From contig JARUPY010000474.1 of NCBI GenBank assembly GCA_029817715.1, forward strand, positions 6,944,001 to 7,008,000: a stretch of DNA of 64,000 bases. Direction: 5' to 3'. The position numbers and the translations under genes were made by a program. A model generated the notes under the pieces. It worked only from the letters and a program-made list of their open reading frames with translations. It ran no database searches and had not been told where the DNA came from. Below, piece by piece: positions 10,301-21,381 of this stretch. How positions within the stretch are numbered: position 1 is the stretch's first letter; each line of letters starts with the position of its first letter. This DNA is from Melastoma dodecandrum (lineage: Eukaryota > Streptophyta > Magnoliopsida > Myrtales > Melastomataceae).

Positions 10301-13300
10301 GAACAAGCTAAACAAGAAGGTCTCGGTCGTTAGAGCAAGACCTCTGGTGCTGTTGAGGCTTCCATCAGAAATATTCCTCCATATGCTATTGGTAATCCCA
10401 AATTGGATGTCATGGGTTTGTTGGCTGCAAGTAAAGGCAGGCTCATGCAAAGAATTGTGAAGCAGGTCTGCTATGGCAGCACACTTCGGGTGTATTTGCT
10501 TCCGAAGTTTCAGTTTGTTCAAGTTTTCCTCCCAGGAGTCCAGGCTCCTTCATCGGGCAGGAAGACAGTCATCGAGAATGCCCTTGAAGTAAAAGCAGCT
10601 TCAGAAGAAGCAAATGACGTTGCTTCCTCTGAGCCTCGATCTTCTTTAACATCTGCCCTGCGGCTTGCAGTTTGGACAATCACATCTAAAAAAAAGTCTG
10701 TAGACCCGTTTGGATTGGAAGCCAAGCACTTTATGGAGATGCGGGTGCTTCATAGAGATGTATGCATTGTCTTGGAAGGTGTTGACAAGTTCATCAACTT
10801 AATAGGTTCCATTTACTTCTCTGACATGTAACTGGTTTTGGAGCTTGTTGAATACGAATTGACTAAATATGTTGAATAGAGTGCTAACATGTTGGAAGAA
10901 GAAGCCAAGAGAAAAATAAAGGCTACTGAACTTCAAGCTTCTTTCAATTTCGACAGAGTCATGGATACCAGAATTTTGGAATAGGCTGAGCAAGCTGCCA
11001 AGAGGAAGAAGCTGAAGATATGGGAGAACTATGTAGAGGGGCAGGAACAGATAAACGGATCATTTGTTAAGAACAGACAGAAGGAAGTGCTTAAGATGGG
11101 GATGATGGAAGTCCTTGGCAGTGGTTAGTTCTATATCCAGACAGTAGGGGATCTCAAGCTAACATGCATACAACGCCAGCTTTATGAGGATGATAAAGAG
11201 TTGAAGACGATCTTGACATTCATATCAAGATCGTCGAAGTTTTCACGTCGGAATCGCTAACTTTTCCAACTTGGGGAGATTAACGCAGGAGCATAATATT
11301 ATTTTTAAATTTTATAATATTATGAGTATTTTAAGAATATCACATTAGATTTCTTTTTTAGTATAAATAAGGCCATAGGGTTTCTAAGGAGGACATTTAC
11401 TATTTTTACCCTATTATCTGATTTTAAGAATTTCTTGAGATTTTCTTACAAACCCTAAAATTCTCTATCGTTCCCTTCATCATATTCGTTTTCTCCTAAT
11501 TTTTTTGTGATTTCTCCTAATTTCGCTTCATTATTCCGTCAATTCGACAATGCATACATACCCAACAGTGATTTCATCCACTAATAACACAATAACTAAA
11601 TGGAGATTAATACTCAGAGCAAATTCAGAAATGATTGGAAAATGCAAAGAAAACGATTGTTTTGGGATGTAGTTAAGTAGAAATAAATAGACCTTGCAAA
11701 CATTATGCGACGGGTCAGATAATAAATCATACATAGGCCTGGACAATGACCTGAGCTTACTGTGCAGATAAAACTGAATGCCTAGGAAGTTTGACAATTT
11801 CGTAAAACTAATCCCACGTTCTGTTTAGATCCTATGAATAGTGGAGTTTGTAGCTTTGGCATACCATATAGGTAGAACTCACAAGGGGCACGAATAGATA
11901 GACAACCTCATTTTGAAAATGTGGTTGTTCTACTGCTTACAACATACCATTTCAAATTAGATCACTTTAAGAAGATATCTACGAAGTATGGAAGGGGAGA
12001 ACTTTAAGGAAATATCACCAAGAATTCTTACCTCAGCATCAGATCTTGCTAAAGCAATCAGAGGAGCTACACCACCTTCCCGTCCAATGGCAATGCTAAC
12101 AATGAAAAAAAAATTGTCAGCCACACAAGCTGCAAATCCAACATGAACATGAAGTTAAAAATTCTTATGCCATACTGGTGACGATAATCCCTCACCAAAC
12201 TACCTAAGTAACAACCTCGATTATGCATTTTGAAAGGCAGATTCTGATACGGATCGCAAGGAATCCGATCGTTTAGGGATTGGATAATTTAGATTTAGAA
12301 TATTTGGATTATTTTTAGTTATTTTATTTTATTTTATTTTGAAGATTCTGATGTAAGCCTATTTATAGGCCTAATTATCTATTGAATAAGGAAAAAAGAA
12401 GAGAAAAGTTAGATTTATTCTCCCTTAAAGAATTATGTGTCACACTTTCCCGCATCGTGAGAGGTCGAAGGATTCTCTCTGACGAGCCCTCGCATGTCTG
12501 AATCGCCCGTGCTATCCCGGGACCGTATCAGACAAAAATCATGAAAGTTAATTGATGCTAGCTTTGTCCCAAACTAGTTCCGATTGCTCCTTAGAAGGAC
12601 TAATCCAATTTAATGTCTCTCCATGGAGACACGATCCCACATTTTTCCATTACAACCTTCATAAACTACTTAGTTCTATATCGCATACATAAGCTGCATC
12701 ATCCTTTATAATCTTCTTAACCTAAAGGAGAAGACTTTATAGAGAGCACATAATCTAGAACTCATAAAAAAGATGGACTTTACCTATTGGCTTCTGATAC
12801 CGACAATCCCCAGAGAGCACCAGCAGCTCGTTCTTGAAGTCCAGGGGAGGCATTTGAACAGGACCGTGCAAGTGCAACCTACAAGCAGATGGAAAAAATG
12901 TAAAAATTAAATTTGCACATGATTCTGCACTGACTACCTTCCATCAGTGGAAAGATGCATTCAGAAAAGTTGAACTCCATCTATTGGTAAGACACAAAAG
13001 GAACATAATAATCAAAACTAAACAGAGTCATTGAAGAATTCCAGCAAGGTTTCCCCCAACCTAATTTTTATCAATACAAGTTTTTCAATCAAAAGAAAAT
13101 CACATACCAAGGCCGACCTAATTGATATGGATACATACAAGTTCTTGGTCAAAGAGAAAGGAGCATACCAAGGCCTCGACACCACCAGCCTGAGCAATTG
13201 CTTCCCGGTTTCTATCATCAAATGATAAATTCCACAAAGCACCGGCAGCTTCTTGTCTGAACCATCAGCAATTTAGGACACAAAATTAACTTGATTACAA

Positions 13301-16300
13301 ACCGGTAACATGGATAAAAGATGCTCATCGAAATAGTATATTAATCAGACACAATGTTGTTAAAAGTGTGCCTTAGGCGGTCAGGCGCAGCAGGGCGCAG
13401 CCCCAAAGCCCGAAGTAGCCCCAGTTGGGCGCCATTAAGAAGGCATGCCCGGGGCCCGCGCCTTGGCCTCGGCGCTGGGCGCCACGCATATGTAAGGCAC
13501 AACGAAGACGAAATGAGCCTTAAAATAAAAAACCCTCTGCCCAGATGCCCTCCCCTACTAATAAGCTGTCTCCCCCTCGCCTGACGACCCCCCCTCCTAC
13601 CCCCTCCTGCCAGACGCCTCCTATTCAGGTCCCCCTGCATCACCATCCCCCGGCCTCAGTCCTACCTCCTTCCTCACGTCCCTCAGTTCATCACTTGGTT
13701 CGCTTGCTTTGTCTATTATGTTGTCATTTTTTCCACTTTTCCCTCCCGGAGAGTGTGGCTGAAATCGGCTTTTGTAGAGCTTTCTTCTGCTTGAGTTGAT
13801 ATTGGCATAGTGGAAGTCAACGTGAGAACAATCTAGACGCTTAATGTCAAAGATCAACAGCCATATTAGGTTAGATTAGAGGAATGTGAGTGTGATCTAT
13901 GTAAGAATGGCGGTTAGATTATAAAGGTACTTAATTTTTTTTCCTTCAACATTGGCACCTTAATCACTAAGGCGCACCTTGCGCCTTGCACCTTGGGCAG
14001 GTGGAGGGGGGGGGGGGGGTGGGAGTACCTTAGGTGCACCTTGGCGCCTTAGCTACACTAATTAGACATACCATATAACTGAAATTTAATAATCGGAAAT
14101 AAGACCTATCCAACATTCTGACCCTAACGTATTCAATGGATGAAACACAATAACCTTTAGTACCTGACACCCTCATGGGGCGAACGAATGAGCTGAACCA
14201 AAGCTTCAAGAGCACCTGCCTCCTGTCCAACTGCAGCATTGTTGTTGTTACTATCTCCATGAGCCGCTAAATTGGCCAATGCACGAGCAGCCTGAGACGC
14301 ACCAAAGTTGAACAACCCTTATAATTGAAGCAGGCTCTTTTTCTGCAAAATAGGAAAAGAAATAAAATCACCTGTTCTTGAACTCCATCAGTTTTGCAGG
14401 TACGTGCAAGCATGACAAGTGCTTGCAAACCACCAGCCAGTGCCACTTCCATACTACACTTGTCATCAGCAGCCAAATTTGCCAAAGCTCCGGCAGCACG
14501 TTCCTCACAAAATAGAGATGAAACGATTCAGCATCAAAATCAATTATAGCAAATAAACATACTGCGCTAATAGTAATTAATTAAACCACTACCAGAACCC
14601 CATCGCCATCAGAACACCACTTGAATATTAGATCGACCAATGCTTTTACGCCGCCAGCTTCAGCAATGGCTCCCTGGTAGGATGCCATCATCATTTCAAG
14701 ATGGGATCAATAAATATTCCATTTGTAAATGAGAATAGTTGGATGAGACAAACCTTATGTTCTTCTCCAACAGAAAGATTCCATAAACCGCCTGCAGCCT
14801 CTTCCGCAACTAGCCTATTCATGGATTTCGCTAGTGAAGCAAGAATATTTATGCCCCCTTCTTCGGCAACAGCTTTTGCAACATTTATATTCACAGACAG
14901 GTTTGCAATAGCCTGAAAATTTCAAGACAACCCATTCAAGTCTTGAGATGGGTAATCGAAGAACTATGCTGCTGGTTTCGTTGACATTTACTCACTACCT
15001 TTGCAGCCTCGGATTGAAGTCCATCACGCCAAGATCTTGCAAGGTTCAGGAGGAGGCGGATGCCTCCATCTTGCATCACTGCTTCGGCTCTGCCTTTATC
15101 AAGCTCATCATCGCTGACGACAAATGTAGCAAGCCCAGTAGCAGCTCTCTCCTGAACCTCTTCCTGAGAACTCTGCATCAAGCTAAGCAGTAGCGGTGCA
15201 CCCTGCTTAAGCCAGAAATTGTCCAGGGACAGGGGATTGTCCTCCGCAATTCGCAAAAGTATATGGGACAGCACCCACTCGAGCCAAGTCAAGATCTCAC
15301 CAGTAGATTTGTCTACTTGCCTTGCGTGTCTCCAGTTCAAGAATATGTTCTTCCCTTTCATACTAGGATCAGCAAATAATGATGCAATACTTTCAAAAAT
15401 ATCGGTAAAAATGGCAAGTAAGGATATATCTTTCAGTTTGGGTGCTGTAAAATTTGCATAATTTTCTAAGACGTGGCAATTCAAGGCACATAGAATCCTC
15501 AAACTCTGCGATGAAGCCAACAACTTTGAAACAGCTGCAGGACTAATATCAGTTCTGGAGACATCCAATCCAATCAAATTAGGCAACTTATGCCATATGT
15601 TAGAAACCATGCCCCACTTCACATTGGACGTTCCCGCGACAGACAGATATCTAAGTGATGACACATTCCCAAGCGCTACTTCATCTACTTTAAGACAATC
15701 CAAAAACCCAAGATCATTTAAGTTTGGACAATGCTTTGCCAAAGAATTGATAGCTTCGCCTTGAATATCCCGAATTCCAGAAAGCCGCAGTCTTCGCAAT
15801 TTAGGACAGCAGATAGCTATTGCTTTCACTGCATCACTAGTGATTTTCTCGCAGAAGTCAGGCCCAAGTTGGAGGCATTCTAGCACGGCGTGTCTTGCAA
15901 CGATCACCGAAACTGTAGCATCTGATATTTTCCTGCAGTAATCACCACATAACTCCCGCAAGTTCCTTGCTTCCAGATGAATTATTGCATCGGCAGATTC
16001 TGCCCCACGGAACCTGAGCACCTGCAGATTCGTGCATCGAGAAGCGAGCGAATTCACCGTTGCAAAATCGCATTTATGTGCCCGGAGGTCCAACGAATTC
16101 CATAAACAAGGAGCAGCGGCCAATGCCCTCCAAGTTGAACATGTAGATGCTAAACTCGCACGATCACAGTAATTCAAATGAGAGAAGAGCTGTATCACAG
16201 TGTCATCAGGCAAAAGGGTCCAATCGACCTCAGTGCGTCTCTCCGAAGAAGAGACCTCCTCCTCAAACTCGTTCCAGCTAGGCAAAACCACTTTCTTGTT

Positions 16301-16339
16301 ACCTTCAGTTGACACCTTCCTCCTCAATCTACGAGTCAT
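7308..16339 (-). CDS. ARABIDILLO-type F-box/LRR/armadillo-repeat protein, 12 exons
   Basis: Exons in transcript order: 16339-14999, 14912-14754, 14673-14593, 14503-14372, 14291-14164, 13256-13169, 12878-12784, 12095-12032, 8443-8268, 8139-7918, 7658-7577, 7490-7308. All splice sites are GT..AG, phases agree, and the total is 2751 bp (916 residues). The N-terminus has a basic segment (TRRLRRKV), then an F-box (from LLPDDTVIQLFSHL), leucine-rich repeats to about residue 320, then about a dozen armadillo repeats (for example GLWNLSVGEEHK, GALANLAADDK, GALWNLSFDD). In Arabidopsis and moss, ARABIDILLO proteins promote root branching and spore germination respectively and are thought to act as nuclear SCF substrate receptors. 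Exon 1 carries about half of the protein. Introns contain three separate insertions, and a 34.6-kb MULE lies about 600 bp upstream of the ATG. A shorter 3' ending is possible but this one matches the family end. Confidence 0.95.
8531..8791 (+). repeat. Left LTR of the Tudor-SN-carrying element
   Basis: Starts TGATGCAGGAG and ends CTCCATCA, with an AT-rich first 70 bp. It is clearly similar over its whole length to the right copy but with many substitutions, so the insertion is not recent. Confidence 0.85.
9048..9116 (-). repeat. Inverted copy of the LTR start
   Basis: This 69-bp stretch is the reverse complement of 8531-8599, with only a few mismatches, and it abuts the intact primer site at 9119. 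Thus the element contains an inverted LTR fragment with a second copy of PBS plus gag start behind it. Confidence 0.85.
9119..9130 (+). other. Primer-binding site, tRNA-iMet type
   Basis: Exact TGGTATCAGAGC. The equivalent site behind the left LTR (8793-8805) is mutated to TTAGTATCGAAGC. Confidence 0.8.
10045..11175 (+). pseudogene. Captured, intronless Tudor-SN (TSN) fragment
   Basis: One frame with five in-frame stops reads through blocks typical of plant Tudor-SN, the RNA-binding staphylococcal-nuclease/Tudor protein of stress granules: VDVPFAWDNRKYLRK, FKVDYVVPSIGRE, VEASIRNIPPYAIG, LPKFQFVQVFLPGVQAPS, VLEGVDKFINLIGS. Near 10938 the text jumps from a C-terminal part of the second nuclease domain (EEEAKRKIKATELQA) to a much later part (FDRVMDTRILE, KLKIWENYVEG, FYIQTVGDLKL) at the start of the Tudor domain, so the third nuclease domain is missing. 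No introns interrupt it, so the source was spliced RNA. Not functional. Confidence 0.88.
11281..11541 (+). repeat. Right LTR of the Tudor-SN-carrying element
   Basis: Same length as the left LTR. The first dinucleotide has decayed from TG to TA; it ends TTCCGTCA. It is preceded by a short purine stretch (TTGGGGAGAT) suitable as a polypurine tract remnant. Confidence 0.82.
12245..12530. repeat. Probable solo LTR in ARABIDILLO intron 7
   Basis: A 286-bp block bounded by the exact inverted ends TGATACGG and CCGTATCA, with TATA-like TATTTATAGG inside and AT-rich sequence distinct from its flanks. No internal region and no clear target duplication (flanks GATTC and GACAA), so the class is uncertain; a copia-type LTR fits best. 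Confidence 0.5.
13352..14058. repeat. GGCGCC-rich insertion in ARABIDILLO intron 5
   Basis: Ends are imperfect inverted repeats: the left begins GTGCCTTAGGCGG, and the right reads inward on minus as CTAAGGCGCCAAGG. The interior is GC-rich and then pyrimidine-rich, unlike the AT-rich intron around it, and has a run of 14 G near 14007. Similar dispersed repeats with CTTAGGCGC ends are common in plant introns and may be non-autonomous DNA transposons. Boundaries are approximate. Confidence 0.5.
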
Positions 16340-16928
16340 CTATATGCGATCAAACAGCACGACCAAACCCAACCCACGAAGCTGCAAAACCTTCGACCTT
16401 ATCCTCAGAGAAACAGAACCAATGAACACGGGAAACAAAAGGATTACCAAATGGAAACCCAACTCAAGCACGCCCTTCGACCTCACTAGACCCCAAACTC
16501 CTATTCCACCTATTCCTGCATCACCCGGGGTAAGAAATCCAACAACCCTTTTACTTCCACTTCGTCCAACAACGAAAAAAATTCCACAAATCCAAACCCC
16601 AGAAATGTCCCTCCTTCTATTGCCCCCCGGCAGAACATCACATCAAATCCACTCAAACCCAGGATGCAATCAATCAAATTCAGTCAGAACAGGGGGAACC
16701 CACAACTGGGCAAGCATCAAAGAGGGATTTTGGGATAAGGATCGCGTGAGATACGCGCCGGCTGATGCTCCTTAAGGAGTAATTTTCTTTTGGGTGTTGG
16801 GTGCTTCTTCTGCTTTTGGTTTTGGGTACACGTTCTTCATTCCCCCCAAGTGAAGGGGAAATGGAAAAAGGGCAAAGCCCAAAAGATGGCGAAGCAAGAA
16901 AAGCCCCCGAATCATTAAAAGAAAAACC
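16340..16928 (-). promoter_or_regulatory. 5' UTR and proximal upstream region of the ARABIDILLO gene
   Basis: All host sequence left between the ARABIDILLO ATG and the MULE target duplication. The transcript leader must lie here unless an intron extends into the MULE. No clear TATA box was seen. Confidence 0.45.
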
Positions 16929-16938
16929 AACCATTATC

Positions 16939-17291
16939 GAGTTTAGTACGGAAATACGTCTAGTTTTAAAAAAATTTTACGAAATACGATCCCAGTTTCG
17001 TAAAATACAGTTTTACCGTCGAAGGAACGCGTTCCGAAAACACGCCCCTAGGATTACAAAGAGGGCGCGGTCTCGAAACGCCTTCCGTGTGCCTCAGTGA
17101 GGGGCGGGTTGGGTTTGGAAATACGCCCCTTACTCAGGCACCGACCCAACACAAACACGAGAGGGGATAGAGGAATATGCCTAAGTGTGTAAGGGGCGCG
17201 GTCTCAAAACGCGCCCCTTCAACAGGCCACTCCCCCCATCCCCCCGTCCCCAGTGTCCCCCTCTCGTTTTAGGCATCTGACAGGGGGCGGG
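16939..17291. repeat. MULE left terminal inverted repeat, outer part
   Basis: Matches the reverse complement of 51571 leftward: ACGAAATACG, CCAGTTTCGTAAAATAC, TTTTACCGTCGAAGG and then GC-rich palindromes are shared in order. It is interrupted at 17291 by LTR-A and resumes at 45707. Confidence 0.92.
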
Positions 17292-20200
17292 TGAAAGGAC
17301 CCGCACTTTAATTAATTTTAAATTTTGGAAACTTTGTTCCACGCAACGGTCACTCCGCTATGCGGCATCCCTTCCTTACCCCGAACAATCCATCACCTCC
17401 TCTTGTGTACTCCGTTGTCCTTCCCATCTCTCCCTTACCTTCCCCTTGATACTCTCGTTGGGGTTCTATGTTCCCCATTACACATCCTCGTTCGTCTTGT
17501 TGTCGGGTGAAACCCATTTGGTTCACCTATCTCTCCGGATCGGCATACCATGATCCGAGCCTCACTGATCACTCTCATATCGTCCCTTTCCTGGCTTAAG
17601 GAGTGGAGGTGGCAGCCCTCATAGGCTCGCCTCTCCCCTCGACATCCTCGCCTATCTCAAACCATTCCTTCCGTTTTTATTGTCCGACCACACCATGCCT
17701 CGTACCCCTTTTTTATTCATAAGGCCTCACTAGGCCCTTCCACTACATCTCCCGCACTTATGCTCCTAGCTTTCACGGCTGATCGTCATCCTAAAATCGG
17801 ATCTAACGTACCCCGCCCGGCGCTCATTTGACACCCTATCGGGACTTATACTTGCTCAACCTCCCGTCCACCCCCGAGCATTCGTCCCGTGCCCCTCTTG
17901 GCACTTAGGACAGTCCACTAGGGCTTCTTTTCAGCCCCGAGACTTCCCCGCGTTTCTAGCCTTTCAGCCGTATCACCATTTCCCTTGTCGAACGCACCTT
18001 CGCACCTCTTTCACTCTTATACTACAACCTTTACTACACAACCGTACCCCTTCTTTCTTGGGGTCCTTAGCCCATTCCAACTGATCCTTTCGAGGTCCCA
18101 ACCTATTGGTCTAACCTTACAATTATCCCACAAACAAGGCAGCCCAATACCGGCCACTCCTTCGATTTCTTACCTCGCTCGTTTCACCGAATACTTCTCT
18201 TATTCGGTCTCTCCTCCCAACCACCCCCGAGCGTTGCTTTCCCGGGCCTTCCTAGCATAAGGGACAACCCTTCTAGGCTCCCTTAATTCGCTTGGATCAC
18301 ACGCCATTCGGCCATCAAGGCCAACCTCATTCCCGAGGTATATTCCTCACCATTCTCGCTCCACGAGCGCACATTCCTTTCCCGACTTGGAGGTGGCCTT
18401 CCCATGCCTACCCCTCCACATTCACTCTTTCTTTCCAGCCCCTTTAGGCCATATCCCGACCCACACGGGTCACCTTTTCAGCCCTACTTGGGCTAATTTC
18501 ACTCCCGAGACCTCGTCTCGCCTTTCCCGCTCCACGAGCGCTTACCCGGGGCCGACCTCAAGGGGGTTCCACCCGACCTCCCTATCTTGGCCTCCCCATT
18601 ATTTCCCAGCCCCAAGGGCTCCATTTCATCCCGAGGATCTCACCTCGCATTTCCCAGCCCATGGCTGTCATTTTTCCCCGAGACTTCGTCTCGTCATTTC
18701 TCCCGCTCCTCGAGCGTTCACTTGGGTCCGACCTCAAGGGGGTTCCACCCGACCTCCCTATCTTGGTCCCTCCCATTTTCCAGCCCCTCACGGCTATTTT
18801 CCGACCCCTCATTGGGTCTCCATTCCGGCCCTTGGCCCATTTTATCCCGAGACCTCGTCTCGTCCATTCCGGGCGTCACCTCAAGGGAGCTCGTGCTAGC
18901 CTCCCTATCTTGGTACCCCTTTTCTTTTTCCAGCCCACATTGGCTTATTTCATTTCGAGACCCCCGTCTCACTTATCCCGCTCCTAGAGCGTTTACCCGG
19001 GCGTAACCTCAAGGGAGCTCGTGCTAGCCTCCCTATCTTGGTACCCCTTTATTCTCGGCCCAAGGCCGTCCATTCCTTTCCATTTTCCAGCCCCCTTTCA
19101 ACCACATCCGACCCTTCTTGGTCATCCATTTCGTTTCCTCATCACCCATTTCATTTCAACACACTCCGACCCATTCAAACGCACACCCAAGCATCATAAC
19201 ACACGGATGGGTCTCCCCCTCCTCTCTTAGGGTTCGGACCCATCCAAGACAGCCCACAATCCACATCAAACGCACGACAAGCAGGTTATATGGCCTTGTT
19301 TTCTACCTAATCGTAGCTGGGAAAAGGAGACGCGGCATACCTTGTTTATTTCTACTCGGATCACCCACCAAGTGGGTTTGATCCCCCCGTCTTGGGGTAC
19401 CTCGGCCAGGACAGCCCTTCCTTGCCCGGATTTGGCCCTCTTGGAGCCCCTTGGAGCCCCCCTTGGCGGCCCACTTGATCCGGCGCCGTCTCCTCCCCCT
19501 TCCTCTTCTCGGCTCCCCCTTTTTCCCTTTGTGTCCGAGCCCTAGCTCCCCCCCTTCCGCTCCCTTCAAGCTTCGGGGTGGCTCCCCTTTAGGAGGGGAT
19601 TGGGGCGTGGGGGTTTGAGGGATGATCCCCCCTTCCTCCGGAGCCCTCTTCCTTCTCTCTCCTTTTTCCCTTTCTCCTCCCTTTTTCTCTCTCTTGTTGG
19701 GGTCGGATGGGGAGCACCGAATGCCCCCCTTTTTCCTTTCTTTTCTCTTTTTATTTCTCTTAATCTAAGGGGTGTGTTTTCTCCCCCTCACACAATCTCA
19801 TCCAACGGCCCATAATTGGCCATTCCTTCCTAAATTACGATCCGACGGTTGGGAGTTGCTTATGTGGCTATCCATACTATCAAGACTAATGGGAGAGGGG
19901 CTCTCAAGGCCACCTAAGCCTCCCCTTCCACGTGGGCACTATTTTGCCCCGTCATCTCCCCCCTTGGCGAAGGGGGGTTTCCTTTTGTTTCCCCCCCTCC
20001 CACGGAGGGGGTTCCCCTTTTTCATGCGAGGGGGATCCTCCCTTGGCGAAGGGGGTCCCCCTTTGGGCGTAGAGGGGGTCGACCGATCCCCCTCCCATAC
20101 CACTCTTTTCGCTAACGCTTCTCCCGCGGTTACCTTAAGATCTAAGCGTCATCTTAAAAATCAGACACACACGGATGACTTCCTAATGACCTCCTTAAGA

Positions 20201-20621
20201 CCCCCGAGGAATCTAATTTCGATTCCGGGTCGGGCCAATTTTTTCGGCCGAATCGACCCCCGGGGCAGACCCTCGGAGCGTCGTGGGCATGCCTAGGGGT
20301 CGCGTCCGTCGCCCCTCCATCGCCCACGCACCGCCCTCCGTGTCGCCCATCTATCACCCATGGGTCGCCCATGCGTCGCCCATGGGACGCCCATCCATCA
20401 CCCACCTGCTGTCCACACGTTGCCCATGGGCAGCGGGGGATGGTTTTCCATCGCCCACCAAGGGGCACCCGTGATCGGGTTTCTCTCTCTACCCGGCCGA
20501 CCCTTTGGGCGTTTCTCTCTCTTCACGGATTGAGTTCTGGGCGTGCCAGGGTCGACAGCCATCGCCCCTTGGACAGCGGCCGTCGCCCACAACCCCAACC
20601 GGCACCGACCCTCATGCTAAC
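17292..20621 (-). repeat. LTR-A copy I, main part
   Basis: First 3330 bp of LTR I up to and including the gypsy-2 target CTAAC (20617-20621). The remaining 265 bp lie at 28255-28519, with a duplicated copy at 21387-21651; main part plus 265 bp gives 3595 bp, matching LTR II. Many short hairpins lie at about 18380-19080. Confidence 0.93.
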
Positions 20622-21381
20622 TGTCACAGGTCTACAATTACACCGATAATTTTTCGAACCTGCTAGCGTCGTACCCGCTCACGGCCACGACCAGCAACGC
20701 GCAGACGGAATCCCAGAATCTCCCGCTCGTTCCCTTCCCAGGTATCGCCCACGTTCCCAAGTGTCGCCCCGTGTATCGCTCACGTCGCTCGTGTATCGCT
20801 CACGCTCCGCTCGTGTATCGCTCACGCTCACACCCGGAGGTCGTTAGCCGAACACGCCCAAGGGCCTTCTCAAAGGACCAGGGGCCGGACCAGAGGGGGA
20901 CGAAGGGGGACGAAGGGGGAGACACTCAGCTTTCCGGTGAAGGTCACCGACTTTTCTTTTCACTATCAAAGAAAGCCAATACAATCTCTATCTATCCCCA
21001 GCCCCCTTTACAAGCCTTACATATATAGAGGGGGTCGTGGGTGCAAGAATTCAAATATACAATGATTCCGACATGACCAGGGGTTGCCCATCCCCTGCAG
21101 CGTCAGCTTATCCCATGCGTCAGCCGGGTCAGCTTGTCCTATCGCGTCAGCTTATCCTGTAGCGTCAGCAGGGCCAGCTTATCTTCTTGCGTCAGCGGAG
21201 TCAGCTTATCCTTCTGCCGCGTCAGGCTATCCTGATCATCCTCTGCGGCCAGGAAGACTTTCTTGCCACCTTGTCCAGAGTTGTGGGGAAGCCATCTCTT
21301 CGCCCACTTGCTCGTGCCTCCCTTCACGAGCTGCGACCGAGTTGCACCGTCCTCGGCCGCGACCTTCACTGTATGCTAACA
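20622..21381 (-). repeat. gypsy-2 LTR, left
   Basis: 760 bp, TGTCACAGG to GCTAACA, with short tandem GTATCGCTCACG repeats and a TATA-like TATATATAG near 21018. Followed directly by CTAAC and LTR-A sequence instead of gypsy-2 internal sequence. Confidence 0.92.

Larger units (their letters stand above)
8531..11541 (+). mobile_element. LTR retrotransposon carrying a Tudor-SN fragment, in ARABIDILLO intron 8
   Basis: Two 261-bp direct repeats (8531-8791 and 11281-11541) bound a 3.0-kb element. The flanks are ATTCA on the left and ATTCG on the right, a near-perfect 5-bp target duplication. A tRNA-iMet-type primer site follows the left LTR (decayed at 8793-8805) and occurs again intact at 9119-9130. 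The element opposes the host gene. Internal content is a broken gag-like ORF followed by captured host cDNA; no protease, reverse transcriptase or integrase is visible, so it is non-autonomous. Confidence 0.85.

Noticed and set aside
10045..11175. A functional Tudor-SN gene nested in the ARABIDILLO intron
   Set aside because: Five in-frame stops, a missing central domain and location between LTRs.
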